18,473 nucleotides of DNA. Origin: Bacteroidales bacterium UBA6244 (lineage in GTDB: Bacteria > Bacteroidota > Bacteroidia > Bacteroidales > F082). The position numbers and the translations under genes were made by a program. Location of the stretch: NCBI GenBank assembly GCA_002440885.1, contig DJVY01000110.1:1-18473 (forward strand), written 5' to 3'. Positions 6,387 to 15,332 of this stretch are shown here, piece by piece (position 1 is the stretch's first letter; the number at the start of each line of letters is the position of its first letter). The notes beneath the pieces were generated by a model that worked only from the letters and a program-made list of their open reading frames with translations, searched no databases and was not told the DNA's origin.

Positions 6387-6965
6387 TTAAAACTTCAGCC
6401 TGAATCCTACTCCTTGTGGAGTTGTGCCAAACGACAGCTTTGTACTCTGCTTGCATTGGTTCATAGCCTTGCGGTTGTTAGCTGACTTAACTCCACCATA
6501 AATCCACATAAAGATGCCTGCGTCCATCATACCCCCACCTCCAACGGCCATTAATGGGCCGATAATTTCCCTGGGATTATCGATGGTTACAAAAACACCT
6601 AGTGTGCCTACCGTCAACCCCAAAAAGGTCAACAGCGCGCCTTGCCTTTTTAGTTTCATAGCTTTCTGGTAGGTTTGTTCGTAATAGGTGAAATCGTGAC
6701 CGCGATAAAGGATGTTCTCATCCTGATTAATAAATTCCGCCGGAATTTCGTTTAATTCAAGATATGTTCCTTGACGTGAAATCGCTTTAGCCTCCACTTG
6801 ATAGTCTTTAAAATGCTTGGTATAGGAGACCTTATTACCTTTAGTTATTTCAAAAATCTTGCATTGGCTGATGGTGTCGCCTTCCATGGTGTAGACGATG
6901 TCAGTTTGAGCGTTTATTGCCATTGATGAAAAAAGCATGGCGATAATAAATAATAGTTTATGCAT
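6387..6965 (-). CDS. Exported hypothetical protein with a C-terminal membrane region
   Basis: No firm family assignment. The 192-aa product begins with a signal peptide (about 1-19, AINA then Q20). A short beta-rich module follows (about 21-75, starting TDIVYTMEGDTISQCKIFEI) of the kind found at the start of many secreted Bacteroidota proteins. A Tyr/Lys-rich linker comes next, then two hydrophobic segments (about 107-127 and 134-157) separated by a short polar stretch, and an end SFGTTPQGVGFRLKF that resembles a final beta-strand with terminal Phe. The N-terminal module resembles those of the two tandem proteins at 16678-18212. The gene is convergent with the radical SAM cassette, with 11 nt between stops, so its link to that cassette is positional only. 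An envelope location is inferred. Confidence 0.7.
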   Translation of the reverse strand: MHKLLFIIAMLFSSMAINAQTDIVYTMEGDTISQCKIFEITKGNKVSYTKHFKDYQVEAKAISRQGTYLELNEIPAEFINQDENILYRGHDFTYYEQTYQKAMKLKRQGALLTFLGLTVGTLGVFVTIDNPREIIGPLMAVGGGGMMDAGIFMWIYGGVKSANNRKAMNQCKQSTKLSFGTTPQGVGFRLKF

Positions 6966-7034
6966 AATGCAGTTTTATTTGAAAAAAACAAGAAGGTTAG
7001 AATAGCAGTTTTCGTACAAGTGAGTATAGTACGA

Positions 7035-7042
7035 CAAAGATA
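7035..7042 (-). promoter_or_regulatory. Candidate -7 element for the 6387-6965 gene
   Basis: Read on the minus strand this is TATCTTTG, an exact TAnnTTTG match about 70 nt before the ATG at 6965. No good -33 box is seen at 19-21 nt, so this remains tentative. Confidence 0.35.
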
Positions 7043-7084
7043 TTCATCTTTTTTATGCTCTGCTTATTTATAGAAAAAAACTTT

Positions 7085-7124
7085 TAGTAAAAAAAATCCA
7101 TCTCCGAAATACGAAGATGGATTT
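7085..7124 (-). terminator. Intrinsic terminator of the LruC-domain gene
   Basis: On the minus strand, about 20 nt after the stop at 7146, a 10-bp stem (7124-7115 with 7103-7094) is followed by a run of T residues (complement of the A-run at 7089-7096). This is a standard intrinsic terminator, and it separates the LruC-type gene from the small gene at 6387-6965. Confidence 0.75.
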
Positions 7125-7145
7125 ATTAATACGTGTTGTGAACTG

Positions 7146-9170
7146 TTATTCAGGAATCTGGTAGATGTTTTCCTCGTTTATGTATCCGGGCTCATCTTTA
7201 TACCAGTCGGGGAAAAGCACTCCATTACTTTCGGCCCATTCGCCGAATTTAAGGTAAGCTGAGGTGATATCAACTTTTTCTACCGGGTATTCAAAGCTTT
7301 CGATAATGTTTATTGCCCAAGGTAGGTTGTTTTGTGTGCGATAGTAGCGACCAGTTTCAAAATCACTGTCATCAGCTCCTGTTCCGAATAAGGCCAGGTT
7401 AACCAATCCGGTAGGGGTTCTGTCTACGAGATGAACCTCAACATCGCGCTGGCCATTGACGAAGATGAATGGATTATACGGAGGAATCCCTGATGAAGAC
7501 AGAGCTACCGGGCTATTAAGCGAAATTGTGATGTTCAATGTGTCAGGCGTTACGTAGGGATATTCAGGGTTGGTATTTACACCGATGCCTCCACCTTCTT
7601 GCGGAAGCACGTCATAAGCATCTTCCCAAACGATGACTACAGGTAAGGTCTGGCCTGATTCCAGGTTTTTATCATCGAGGGTGACGATGTTGCCGGTAAC
7701 GAACAAATCACCTGTCACGCTCGCCACCAGATTCTTGTCGAAAGGCATCTCAAAACCAAAGCCATTGTGGTAAAATGCCCCATGAGCTCTCAGGATAAAT
7801 TCGGCTTCGATGGCTACCATGTGGTTCTCAGCATTGGTAATTTGGTTGAAGTTGTAGTCGATAACGGCATCGTTGAAGTCATAATCTCCTTTGTCAGGCC
7901 AAAGGTCTTCGAAGGCCAATGTGCCGTAACTTCCTTTGTTGAAAAAATAATTGTCGAATGCCTTATTCGGGTCGTCAGGATAGTTGTCAACATTGTTGGG
8001 TACGCCATCGCCATCGGTATCTTCGCCTGTGTAATCAATGTTAGGAAATTGACTTTGGTCGATGGCTTCGATGGGGTTGGCTGTGACATAAAAAATGGCG
8101 TCGTTGAAATCGTGATCACAACCTGAAGAGCTGCGGTTGATGTCCTCAAAGCCTAGCAAGAGCAGGTTACGGCCATTGTCATTAAGCAATACAGTGTGCT
8201 GTTTAAGGTTGGGGTCGCTTTCAGGGTTAAGGTTGGGGTTTGAGTAAAAAATGCCGCGCCCATTAGTAACTTCTCCATTTCTCCACCCGTCAGACATCAG
8301 GGCAAAACTTACGGTATTTCCGGCAGAAAACTGACCGATATACACTTTGTTGCCTGAATAGAGTCCTCCACCCGAGCCCTGATAGCTTACGTTGGGATAA
8401 ATTACAGTGATCTCTTCAATGTCCTCAGGCGATTGAGGCGTGTTTCCTGTAGGATAGGTGTAGAATCCCAATACGTTTTTGTAACCCGCTCCCTCGTGCA
8501 CAAAAGTAATCCATACATCGCAATCTTCCAGCAGATTAAGGTTGTAGTCCCATTCTGGGAGAAGGTATTCTGGATGTGATTCCATTAATGTTTCCCGTTC
8601 AGGCAAGGTATTGTTTATATCGTCGAGGAGGCTTTGTGTAATTACATCGTTCACAGGTTCAAGGTAGTCTGGCACGCCGGCAGAGTTATAACCTCCCAGA
8701 TAGGCAAAATCGGTGTTGAGGTCTTTGGTGGAGAAAGTACTCTTGACAGCAGTACGTGTTTGTACACCGCCTAGTATCAAATCAAAGCCATTTTGATTCA
8801 ATGCCACCATGCCGGGGGAAGGTAAGCCGATAAAATCCGTATTTACGAAAAGGCTGTCGTAATAAGCAGGAACTTCATATTCAACCAAGTATACACCTGA
8901 AGTATTTGTGACGCCGCTAACGATTAGCTGACCTCCGTCAAGGGGATCTGCCGTGAAAACATTAATTCGGGCTCCGGAAACCGGTTGATTAATGTTATCG
9001 TAGGCTTGCACACGAAAGGTTGCAGAACTTGCAGTAGACCAGTTGAAATTATCCGAAATCACTAAATCTTCGATTCCTTTTGGATCGGTATTGGGGTCAT
9101 CAGTTGTGGTCTTACATGCGGCCAGAGAGACCAAAACAAAGAAAATAAATAACTTAAGCGCGTATTGCAT
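7146..9170 (-). CDS. LruC domain-containing lipoprotein
   Basis: This is a large surface or periplasmic lipoprotein of the LruC type (named after the Leptospira protein); its molecular function is unknown to me. The 674-aa product has a lipoprotein signal with lipobox LAAC and lipidation at Cys19. A low-complexity T/D/N/P linker follows, then a carboxypeptidase-regulatory-like beta-sandwich (about 50-110, NQPVSGARINVFTAD). A DUF4114-like region (about 275-362) ends with GCDHDFNDAIF. A thrombospondin-3-like calcium loop DTDGDGVPNNVDNYPDDP (384-401) precedes the C-terminal LruC/DUF4842 domain, which carries a second acidic motif GDYDFNDAV (428-436). The two DFND motifs and the DxDGD loop suggest calcium-dependent folding outside the cytoplasm. 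A terminator follows the gene. No partner genes identify a substrate. Confidence 0.85.
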   Translation of the reverse strand: MQYALKLFIFFVLVSLAACKTTTDDPNTDPKGIEDLVISDNFNWSTASSATFRVQAYDNINQPVSGARINVFTADPLDGGQLIVSGVTNTSGVYLVEYEVPAYYDSLFVNTDFIGLPSPGMVALNQNGFDLILGGVQTRTAVKSTFSTKDLNTDFAYLGGYNSAGVPDYLEPVNDVITQSLLDDINNTLPERETLMESHPEYLLPEWDYNLNLLEDCDVWITFVHEGAGYKNVLGFYTYPTGNTPQSPEDIEEITVIYPNVSYQGSGGGLYSGNKVYIGQFSAGNTVSFALMSDGWRNGEVTNGRGIFYSNPNLNPESDPNLKQHTVLLNDNGRNLLLLGFEDINRSSSGCDHDFNDAIFYVTANPIEAIDQSQFPNIDYTGEDTDGDGVPNNVDNYPDDPNKAFDNYFFNKGSYGTLAFEDLWPDKGDYDFNDAVIDYNFNQITNAENHMVAIEAEFILRAHGAFYHNGFGFEMPFDKNLVASVTGDLFVTGNIVTLDDKNLESGQTLPVVIVWEDAYDVLPQEGGGIGVNTNPEYPYVTPDTLNITISLNSPVALSSSGIPPYNPFIFVNGQRDVEVHLVDRTPTGLVNLALFGTGADDSDFETGRYYRTQNNLPWAINIIESFEYPVEKVDITSAYLKFGEWAESNGVLFPDWYKDEPGYINEENIYQIPE

Positions 9171-9292
9171 AGCTGAATAATTTAATATTTTAGAAGTAAT
9201 TTTTGAATGACAAATAATATGCCGTGGGTTGTAAAAGATTGTAAATTAATCATGTAAATTTTCATTAGCCGAACAATTTCCCAAAATAAGTA

Positions 9293-10603
9293 TTACTCGG
9301 TACTCACATCAAACGAATTAAAACGGCTGTAGCCCACCAATCGGTCATATTCGGGGACTTTTTCCCGGTAATAAACGAAGATAGTATATTGATTTTTGGT
9401 TTCCCAATGATCTCCTTCAATCGGGGTTGTGCTGGCTCGGGTCTCGCCATGGGGCAAAACGGCGTGTTGATAGTCGTAATAGCCTTGTTTCAGGAACATC
9501 CTTCCGTGATACATGTTTAGCCTGGAATCTAAGCGCATTTTACTTTTTTCGTTTAATTGCCAGTCATTAAGTGCTCCTAACAGGTAAATGTCTGCATCTT
9601 TTATTTTAGGCTGTTTAAGCCAGAACTCTACCCAGGCATACTCGCCTTCGGTGTTGGTATTCTGACCTTGTCGGGCTTGAATGAGTTTGCGCCCATTGAT
9701 GTCGTCTACAAGGCTGTATGGTTTGGTCGCAATAGGGTAGGAGGTGTGCAGTACAACGTTGTAGCCATTAGCATCATTAATTATTTCACGGATATACATC
9801 GATTGATAATAAAAGCTTTTCATGTCGAAGTTCCTGAATTGATTGCTGCCATCGAAAACAATGCCATCGGTGTAATCAAAGTTCAGCTGATCAAGCATGA
9901 TGGAAGTAGGTTTAAGGTTTATTTTCATGTTGTCGTAGCGTCCGTTTTGCATGATGTTAACACTAAAGCGCTGCATAGGTTCGCTATTGAATAAATCCGG
10001 CGTGAAAAGTACGAGATTAAGTTGCTGCTTTTTTCTGACGAATTCCAGGTTTTTTGGATAGTATGGGATATCCACATCAATTTTTACCAATGGTTCAATT
10101 ACATAAAACCGACGTGTAAAAAGTACATTTTCATCATCGCTGTTGTCTACATACACCTTTAATATATAGTTGCCTGATTTTGTAATTTGAATATCGTTGT
10201 TGGGAAAAGTAAGACGATAGTGGATATAGGGTGGAATGGCGTTAAGCGAGAACTGATAGTTGGTTATATCTGCTTCAAAAAATCCTTGCAGATAGTCCAT
10301 CGGATCAAGGTTTGATTCCTGCCAATCACTTGTGCAATGTACAAGGGTGTATTTAAATAAATAGCTGGTGTTGCTCAGGTCGTCGAACGATAGCGATAGT
10401 CGGTCGTTTGTACCCAGCCGGATTACAGGGGGTGCCAGCTGGTCGCCGCCGGCATAGAGCAAAACGGTCTGGATATTCTCGTCATATACAAGGTCGTTGT
10501 TTTGAATAATCTGGCTAAACGAAGCCATGTGTGATAAAAATCCTGCTAACAGCAGAGTTGTCGGGATAAAGCGATTCACAAAGGGTGATAATTTCATGTA
10601 CAA
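9293..10603 (-). CDS. T9SS plug-family protein (DUF5103)
   Basis: This 436-aa exported protein belongs to the DUF5103 family, now described as a type IX secretion system plug protein, which associates with the SprA translocon channel in the outer membrane. The N-terminus is a signal peptide (about 1-31, ending SHMASFSQ). The mature start NNDLVYDENIQTVLLY and the following beta-rich region (PPVIRLGTNDRLSLSFDDLS; HCTSDWQESNL at 89-99; PHY-type motif PPYIHYRLTFPNNDIQITKSGNY) are characteristic. The C-terminal half carries an Ig-like segment (YLLGALNDWQLNEKSKM). Met3 is an alternative start. The gene is divergent from nqrA across 130 nt. Its presence implies that the organism uses type IX secretion, although no other T9SS gene is in the window. 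Confidence 0.85.
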   Translation of the reverse strand: MYMKLSPFVNRFIPTTLLLAGFLSHMASFSQIIQNNDLVYDENIQTVLLYAGGDQLAPPVIRLGTNDRLSLSFDDLSNTSYLFKYTLVHCTSDWQESNLDPMDYLQGFFEADITNYQFSLNAIPPYIHYRLTFPNNDIQITKSGNYILKVYVDNSDDENVLFTRRFYVIEPLVKIDVDIPYYPKNLEFVRKKQQLNLVLFTPDLFNSEPMQRFSVNIMQNGRYDNMKINLKPTSIMLDQLNFDYTDGIVFDGSNQFRNFDMKSFYYQSMYIREIINDANGYNVVLHTSYPIATKPYSLVDDINGRKLIQARQGQNTNTEGEYAWVEFWLKQPKIKDADIYLLGALNDWQLNEKSKMRLDSRLNMYHGRMFLKQGYYDYQHAVLPHGETRASTTPIEGDHWETKNQYTIFVYYREKVPEYDRLVGYSRFNSFDVSTE

Positions 10604-10696
10604 TATTTTTATAACGCCGATAAAACTAAATTATTTAGAGTTAGTAAAAATAGCCATTATTTGTAAACGAAGTATAAATAGCATAATTTTATTAGC

Positions 10697-10704
10697 TAAT
10701 TTTG
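10697..10704 (+). promoter_or_regulatory. Candidate -7 element of the nqr operon
   Basis: TAATTTTG matches TAnnTTTG and lies 29 nt before the nqrA ATG, giving a leader of about 23 nt. A TTTG at 10660-10663 is too far upstream (33 nt) for a normal -33 box. The element sits in the 130-nt divergent region shared with the T9SS plug gene. Confidence 0.45.
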
Positions 10705-10733
10705 CCCTAAATAATACATGAATCTATTTATAT

Positions 10734-12083
10734 ATGTCAACTAGTTATCTTATTAAAAAAGGTCTGGATATTAAGTTGTTAGGTGATTCAGAAAAAACCA
10801 TTGTGGAATATGCAGCCAAACGTTTCGCGATAAAGCCTACTGATTTTTTAGGTGTTTTTCCTAAAATGATGGTAGCTGAAGGCGAAGTTGTAAAGGCAGG
10901 TCAGCCTTTGTTTTACGACAAAAACAGAAGCAAAATAATCTTTACTTCTCCCGTCAGTGGCACTGTAGAGTCGATTAAGCGTGGGGCAAAGAGAAAACTT
11001 CTTGAGGTGATCATCAAGGCGAATGATACCCAGGACACGGTGGCTTTTGATGTTCCGAAGTCAGGTGAACTTACCAGAGAGGTGATTATTGAACAGCTGC
11101 TGGCAAGCGGCCTCTGGCCAATGATTCGTCAGCGCCCTTATTCGGTTATTGCCAACCCTGCTGAAAAACCTAAAACCATCATTATTCCTGCCTTTGATTC
11201 AGCACCGCTTGCTCCCGACTACGATTTGATCGTGCATGGACATGGCGATGAATTTCAGGCTGGTCTTGATGTTATTAAAAAACTGACCGATGGGATCGTG
11301 CATTTAAATGTTCATGCCACGCTTACTACCTCAAAAGTTTTTCTGAATAGTAAGCAGGTTCAGGTAAATACCTTCAGTGGGCCTCATCCCGTTGGTAACG
11401 TGAGTGTTCAGTTAAGTAAACTCAACCCGATGAACAAAGGTGACATTGTGTGGTATTTATACCCTCAGGACGTGCTTTCGATTGGGCGTTTTTTCATGAC
11501 CGGAAAACCCGATTTCAAACGCGTTGTTGCTTTGGCCGGATCGGAAGTGCTCAAGCCTGTTTATTATAAAACAGCTGTTGGTGCATGCATCGACGGGCTA
11601 ATTAAAGGTAACGTATCCAAGGGAGAAAACAGATACATCAGTGGAAACGTGCTTACAGGCGAAAAAATTGAAGCCGATGGTTTTCTTGGGTTTTATGATT
11701 CTCTGATCACCGTTATCCCTGAAGGAAATTATGCCGAGTTTTTTGGATGGTTGCTGCCAGGGCTGAAAAAATTCAGTTTCTCTAAAACCTTTTTGTCGTG
11801 GATGTTTCCAAACAGGAAATACCGTCTCGACACAAATCTGCATGGTGGGCATCGCTCTTTGGTGATGACCGGGAAATATGAACAGGTTTTTCCGTTCGAT
11901 ATTTACCCGATGGCATTACTCAAAGCCATTATGATAGAAGATATTGACGCCATGGAAAACCTGGGCATTTATGAAATAGATGCTGAGGATTTTGCTCTTT
12001 GTGAAGTGATTGACACTTCCAAAACAGAAATGCAGTCGATTGTCCGCAAAGGGCTGGAACTGATGCGTCAGGAAATGAGTTAA
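10734..12083 (+). CDS. nqrA: Na+-translocating NADH:quinone reductase subunit A
   Basis: NqrA is the peripheral cytoplasmic subunit of Na+-NQR, which oxidises NADH, reduces ubiquinone or menaquinone and pumps Na+. NqrA caps NqrB and is linked to quinone/inhibitor binding. The 449-aa length is normal. The N-terminus ends in a biotinyl-like fold (GVFPKMMVAEGEVVKAGQPLFYDK, about 40-63, and FTSPVSGTVESIKRGAKRKLL), as is usual for NqrA and RnfC. The central region is RnfC-like, and the conserved histidine-glycine stretch NLHGGHRSLVMTGKYEQVFPFDIYPM is present near 365-390. It is the first gene of a co-directional six-gene operon, with nqrB 25 nt downstream. Confidence 0.96.
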   Translation: MSTSYLIKKGLDIKLLGDSEKTIVEYAAKRFAIKPTDFLGVFPKMMVAEGEVVKAGQPLFYDKNRSKIIFTSPVSGTVESIKRGAKRKLLEVIIKANDTQDTVAFDVPKSGELTREVIIEQLLASGLWPMIRQRPYSVIANPAEKPKTIIIPAFDSAPLAPDYDLIVHGHGDEFQAGLDVIKKLTDGIVHLNVHATLTTSKVFLNSKQVQVNTFSGPHPVGNVSVQLSKLNPMNKGDIVWYLYPQDVLSIGRFFMTGKPDFKRVVALAGSEVLKPVYYKTAVGACIDGLIKGNVSKGENRYISGNVLTGEKIEADGFLGFYDSLITVIPEGNYAEFFGWLLPGLKKFSFSKTFLSWMFPNRKYRLDTNLHGGHRSLVMTGKYEQVFPFDIYPMALLKAIMIEDIDAMENLGIYEIDAEDFALCEVIDTSKTEMQSIVRKGLELMRQEMS

Positions 12084-12108
12084 TTATAAGTTAATCAGTA
12101 TATATTGC

Positions 12109-13260
12109 ATGAAAGCGCTTAGAAAATTTTTAGATAAACAAAAACCTCATTTTGAAAAGGGGGGCAAGTTTGAGAAATTGCATTCTACGTTCGATTCCGT
12201 CGAAACGCTTCTTTTTGTTCCGGATAAAGTCACTTTTGCCGGATCACACATCAGGGATGCCATCGATATGAAAAGAACCATGATTGTTGTTTTTATTTCT
12301 TTGGTGCCGGCCCTTTTGTTCGGGATGTGGAACATTGGTAACCTGCATTTTTTGTCGATTGGCCATCCAGCCGACCTCTGGACATCTTTTTTCTACGGAT
12401 TCCTGAAAATGCTCCCCTTACTTATTGTTTCCTATGCAGTTGGGTTAGGGATAGAAATCATATTTGCACAAATAAAAGGCCATGAGGTGAACGAAGGCTT
12501 TTTCGTTTCAGGACTATTGATTCCGATGATTATTCCACCGGAAACACCTCTGTGGCAGGTGGCTGTTGCCGTGGCTTTCGCCGTGATTTTTGGAAAGGAA
12601 GTATTTGGTGGCACAGGTATGAACATTGTTAATCCCGCTCTTACCGCCAGAGCCTTTCTGTTCTTTGCCTATCCCGGAGATATGTCGGGTGACAAAGTAT
12701 GGATTGCCGAAAAACTGGATGGCTACTCTGGAGCAACGCCTCTTGGCGATGCTTTAGTAGGGAATTTCGATAATCTTCCTTCCCCATACGATATGTTCAT
12801 GGGCTTTATCCCGGGTTCAAATGGTGAGACTTCTGTGTTAATGATATTAATAGGTGCAGTTATTCTGCTTGTTACCGGCGTTGGAAACTGGCGCATCATG
12901 CTTAGCGTTTTCGCTGGCGGCATTGTGATGGCCTTGTTGTTCAATTTGTGGGGAGCAAACGAGTATATGGAGCTGCCGGCTTATTATCATCTGCTCATGG
13001 GTGGATTTGCTTTTGGCGCAGTGTTTATGGCCACCGATCCGGTTACAGCCACTCAAACTACCCGAGGCATGTACATTTATGGATTCCTTATCGGTGTCAT
13101 TGCCATTCTGATCAGGGTGTTTAATCCCGCCTATCCCGAAGGTGTAATGTTGGCCATCTTGCTGATGAACGTGTTTGCACCGCTCATCGACCATTATGTG
13201 ATTGAGTCGAATATCAATAAGCGGCTCAAACGGATGAAGACCTTAGTTACGAACTCATAA
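12109..13260 (+). CDS. nqrB: Na+-NQR subunit B, FMN-bearing membrane subunit
   Basis: NqrB is the large integral-membrane subunit that carries a covalently bound FMN and riboflavin and contributes the Na+ channel. The 383 residues show an amphipathic N-terminus, then about ten membrane helices. The flavinylation motif is DGYSGATPLG (204-213), where Thr210 is the expected attachment point for FMN, placed there by ApbE. Other family blocks are KEVFGGTGMNIVNPALTARAFLFFAYP (163-189) and GAVFMATDPVTATQTTRGMYIYG (303-325). The ATG at 12109 follows nqrA by 25 nt. All motifs expected for function are intact. Confidence 0.97.
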   Translation: MKALRKFLDKQKPHFEKGGKFEKLHSTFDSVETLLFVPDKVTFAGSHIRDAIDMKRTMIVVFISLVPALLFGMWNIGNLHFLSIGHPADLWTSFFYGFLKMLPLLIVSYAVGLGIEIIFAQIKGHEVNEGFFVSGLLIPMIIPPETPLWQVAVAVAFAVIFGKEVFGGTGMNIVNPALTARAFLFFAYPGDMSGDKVWIAEKLDGYSGATPLGDALVGNFDNLPSPYDMFMGFIPGSNGETSVLMILIGAVILLVTGVGNWRIMLSVFAGGIVMALLFNLWGANEYMELPAYYHLLMGGFAFGAVFMATDPVTATQTTRGMYIYGFLIGVIAILIRVFNPAYPEGVMLAILLMNVFAPLIDHYVIESNINKRLKRMKTLVTNS

Positions 13261-13272
13261 AAACTAGAAAAG

Positions 13273-14010
13273 ATGTACAGTAACGGATATATATTCAGAT
13301 ACGCTGCCATTATGGTAATTGTGGCTGCGGCTTTGTTGTCTACGGCTGCCATGTTGCTCAAACCCTTTCAGGAGAGAAATGTGGCCATCGATAAAATGGG
13401 AGGAATTCTGGCTTCTGCCGACATTCCGGATATCACCGCTGAGAACGCGATACAGCTCTTTAATGAATATGTTAAAGAAGAAATCGTGATTAACCAGGAT
13501 GGTGATGTGGTAGAATCCTATACCCAGTCAAAAAAAGAAGATGCCAAGGCATTTAAACTTGATTTGAAAGCCGAACTTTATAAAAAAACCAAAGGGTTGC
13601 CATACGAACTGCCACTTTACGTGATCGAAAAGGACAATCAAACCTTATATGTAGTTCCACTTCGCGGTGTTGGCCTCTGGGGACCAATTTGGGGAAACAT
13701 GGCGCTTAGCGATGACCTGAATACCATTGTTGGGGTGACATTCGACCACAAAGGCGAAACCCCCGGTTTAGGTGCTGAAATCATAATGGACTTTTTTACT
13801 GATCAGTTTGTAGGTAAGAAGATCTTTGACGACAACGGGGCGTTTAAGTCGATAAAAGTGGTCAAAGGTGGCATCGGAACCTTACCTGATTCGGAAAAAA
13901 TTCACGGTGTTGATGCCATCAGCGGTGGCACAATTACCAGCAACGGTGTCAATGATATGTTGCATGATGTGCTGGAGAGTTATTTACCTTACCTTAAAAA
14001 ACACAGATAA
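13273..14010 (+). CDS. nqrC: Na+-NQR subunit C, periplasmic FMN-bearing subunit
   Basis: NqrC has one N-terminal membrane helix (about 10-30) and a periplasmic FMN-binding domain that passes electrons between subunits. The 245-aa length is usual. Flavinylation should occur at Thr220 in VDAISGGTITSNGV (213-226). The motif here reads SGGT, where the classic form is SGAT; the threonine and preceding Asp are kept, so modification by ApbE is expected. Other conserved blocks are VPLRGVGLWGPIWGNMALS (128-146) and GETPGLGAEI (161-170). The gene begins 12 nt after nqrB and ends 3 nt before nqrD, so translation is tightly linked. Confidence 0.96.
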   Translation: MYSNGYIFRYAAIMVIVAAALLSTAAMLLKPFQERNVAIDKMGGILASADIPDITAENAIQLFNEYVKEEIVINQDGDVVESYTQSKKEDAKAFKLDLKAELYKKTKGLPYELPLYVIEKDNQTLYVVPLRGVGLWGPIWGNMALSDDLNTIVGVTFDHKGETPGLGAEIIMDFFTDQFVGKKIFDDNGAFKSIKVVKGGIGTLPDSEKIHGVDAISGGTITSNGVNDMLHDVLESYLPYLKKHR

Positions 14011-14013
14011 ACC

Positions 14014-14670
14014 ATGAGTGCAGAAATAAAAGAACGTGAACCGCTTTTTTCAGCTAAAAACATTAAGCTGCTGAAAAATCCGTTAAACTTTGAGAACCCG
14101 ATCACTGTGCAGGTACTTGGAATATGCTCGGCTCTGGCCGTTACAGCCAAGCTCGAACCCGCTGTCGTTATGTCGATTTCAGTGGTTTTTGTTGCAGCCA
14201 TCTCCAACGTGGTTATTTCCCTTCTTCGTAATGGAATTCCTCCACGTATCCGTATCATCGTCCAACTTGTTGTGATTGCTTCTATGGTTATTCTTGTCGA
14301 CCAGGTGTTAAAAGCATTTGTTTATGATGTAAGTAAACAGCTCTCGGTTTTCGTTGGGCTTATCATCACCAACTGTATTATCATGGGACGATTGGAAGCA
14401 TTTGCTATGGCCAACAAACCCTGGCCTTCGTTTTTAGATGGTATAGGTAATGGCCTCGGTTATGGAGCTATATTGATTATCATCGCTTTCTTCCGTGAAT
14501 TGCTCGGTTCAGGAACTATTTATGGCTATCATGTTGTGCCTGAGTCGTTTTTTGAACTGGGATACAAGAACAACGGTTTGATGATTTTGCCTCCAATGGC
14601 CTTAATCGTAGTGGGAGTTATAATCTGGGTTCAGAGGTATTATACCCGTGAACTGATCGAAAAAAACTAG
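14014..14670 (+). CDS. nqrD: Na+-NQR subunit D
   Basis: NqrD is an inner-membrane subunit that pairs with NqrE in an inverted arrangement and together with it holds an intramembrane [2Fe-2S] cluster. The 218-aa protein has about six membrane helices. The two cysteines placed for the cluster are C38 in LGICSALAVT and C121 in ITNCIIMGRLEAFAM, matching the positions known from other NqrD proteins. It begins 3 nt after nqrC and ends 23 nt before nqrE. The N-terminal segment of about 25 residues (MSAEIKEREPLFSAKNIKLL) is charged and cytoplasmic. Nothing is unusual. Confidence 0.96.
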   Translation: MSAEIKEREPLFSAKNIKLLKNPLNFENPITVQVLGICSALAVTAKLEPAVVMSISVVFVAAISNVVISLLRNGIPPRIRIIVQLVVIASMVILVDQVLKAFVYDVSKQLSVFVGLIITNCIIMGRLEAFAMANKPWPSFLDGIGNGLGYGAILIIIAFFRELLGSGTIYGYHVVPESFFELGYKNNGLMILPPMALIVVGVIIWVQRYYTRELIEKN

Positions 14671-14693
14671 GTTGAACACTTAATACTTTAATC

Positions 14694-15311
14694 ATGCAGG
14701 AAATTTTTAATATATTTATAAAGTCGATCTTCATCGACAACATGGTGTTTGCCTATTTCTTAGGCATGTGTTCTTATCTGGCGGTTTCCAAAACTGTAAA
14801 AACATCAGTCGGCTTAGGTGCGGCTGTAGTGTTTGTTTTAGGGATAACTGTTCCGGTCGATTACCTTCTCAATGAATACGTTCTCAAGCCAGGGGCATTG
14901 TATTGGATCGATGCAAGCTTTGCTGATGTGGATTTGAGCTTCCTAAGCTTTATCCTTTTTATCGCCATTATTGCCTCAATGGTTCAACTTGTAGAGATGA
15001 TCGTTGAAAAGTTTTCGCCTGCCTTGTATTCATCGCTTGGTATTTTTCTCCCGCTTATTGCCGTAAACTGTGCCATTCTTGGGGGTTCGCTATTTATGCA
15101 AGAGCGCGAATACCAAAGCCTTGCACAAGCCACTTCATTTGGCTTGGGCTCAGGGGTGGGCTGGTTTTTGGCCATCGTGGGCATTGCTGCCATTCGTGAA
15201 AAAATACGTTACTCGGATGTGCCTGCACCTTTGCGCGGACTTGGAATAACCTTTATTATCACCGGACTGATGGGAATAGCCTTTATGAGCTTCCTTGGAA
15301 TTAAATTATAG
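14694..15311 (+). CDS. nqrE: Na+-NQR subunit E
   Basis: NqrE is the membrane partner of NqrD and provides the other half of the intramembrane [2Fe-2S] site. The 205-aa protein has about six helices. The ligand cysteines are C26 in YFLGMCSYLAVSK and C126 in LIAVNCAILGGSLFM. The conserved tail DVPAPLRGLGITFIITGLMGIAFMSF is present. Sequence and length are typical, and it is distinguished from RnfA by the loop content and by its place in the nqr operon. Confidence 0.96.
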   Translation: MQEIFNIFIKSIFIDNMVFAYFLGMCSYLAVSKTVKTSVGLGAAVVFVLGITVPVDYLLNEYVLKPGALYWIDASFADVDLSFLSFILFIAIIASMVQLVEMIVEKFSPALYSSLGIFLPLIAVNCAILGGSLFMQEREYQSLAQATSFGLGSGVGWFLAIVGIAAIREKIRYSDVPAPLRGLGITFIITGLMGIAFMSFLGIKL

Positions 15312-15332
15312 AAAAATTAAATCTCAGATACA

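Noticed and set aside
6373..6397. Shared terminator between the convergent genes at 6375 and 6387
   Set aside because: Only a 6-bp AT-rich stem with a 13-nt loop is visible, and it overlaps the coding end; too weak to call.
13921..13932. Loss of NqrC flavinylation because the motif is SGGT and not SGAT
   Set aside because: The acceptor threonine and upstream Asp are present, the rest of the subunit is intact, and apbE is nearby, so function is expected.
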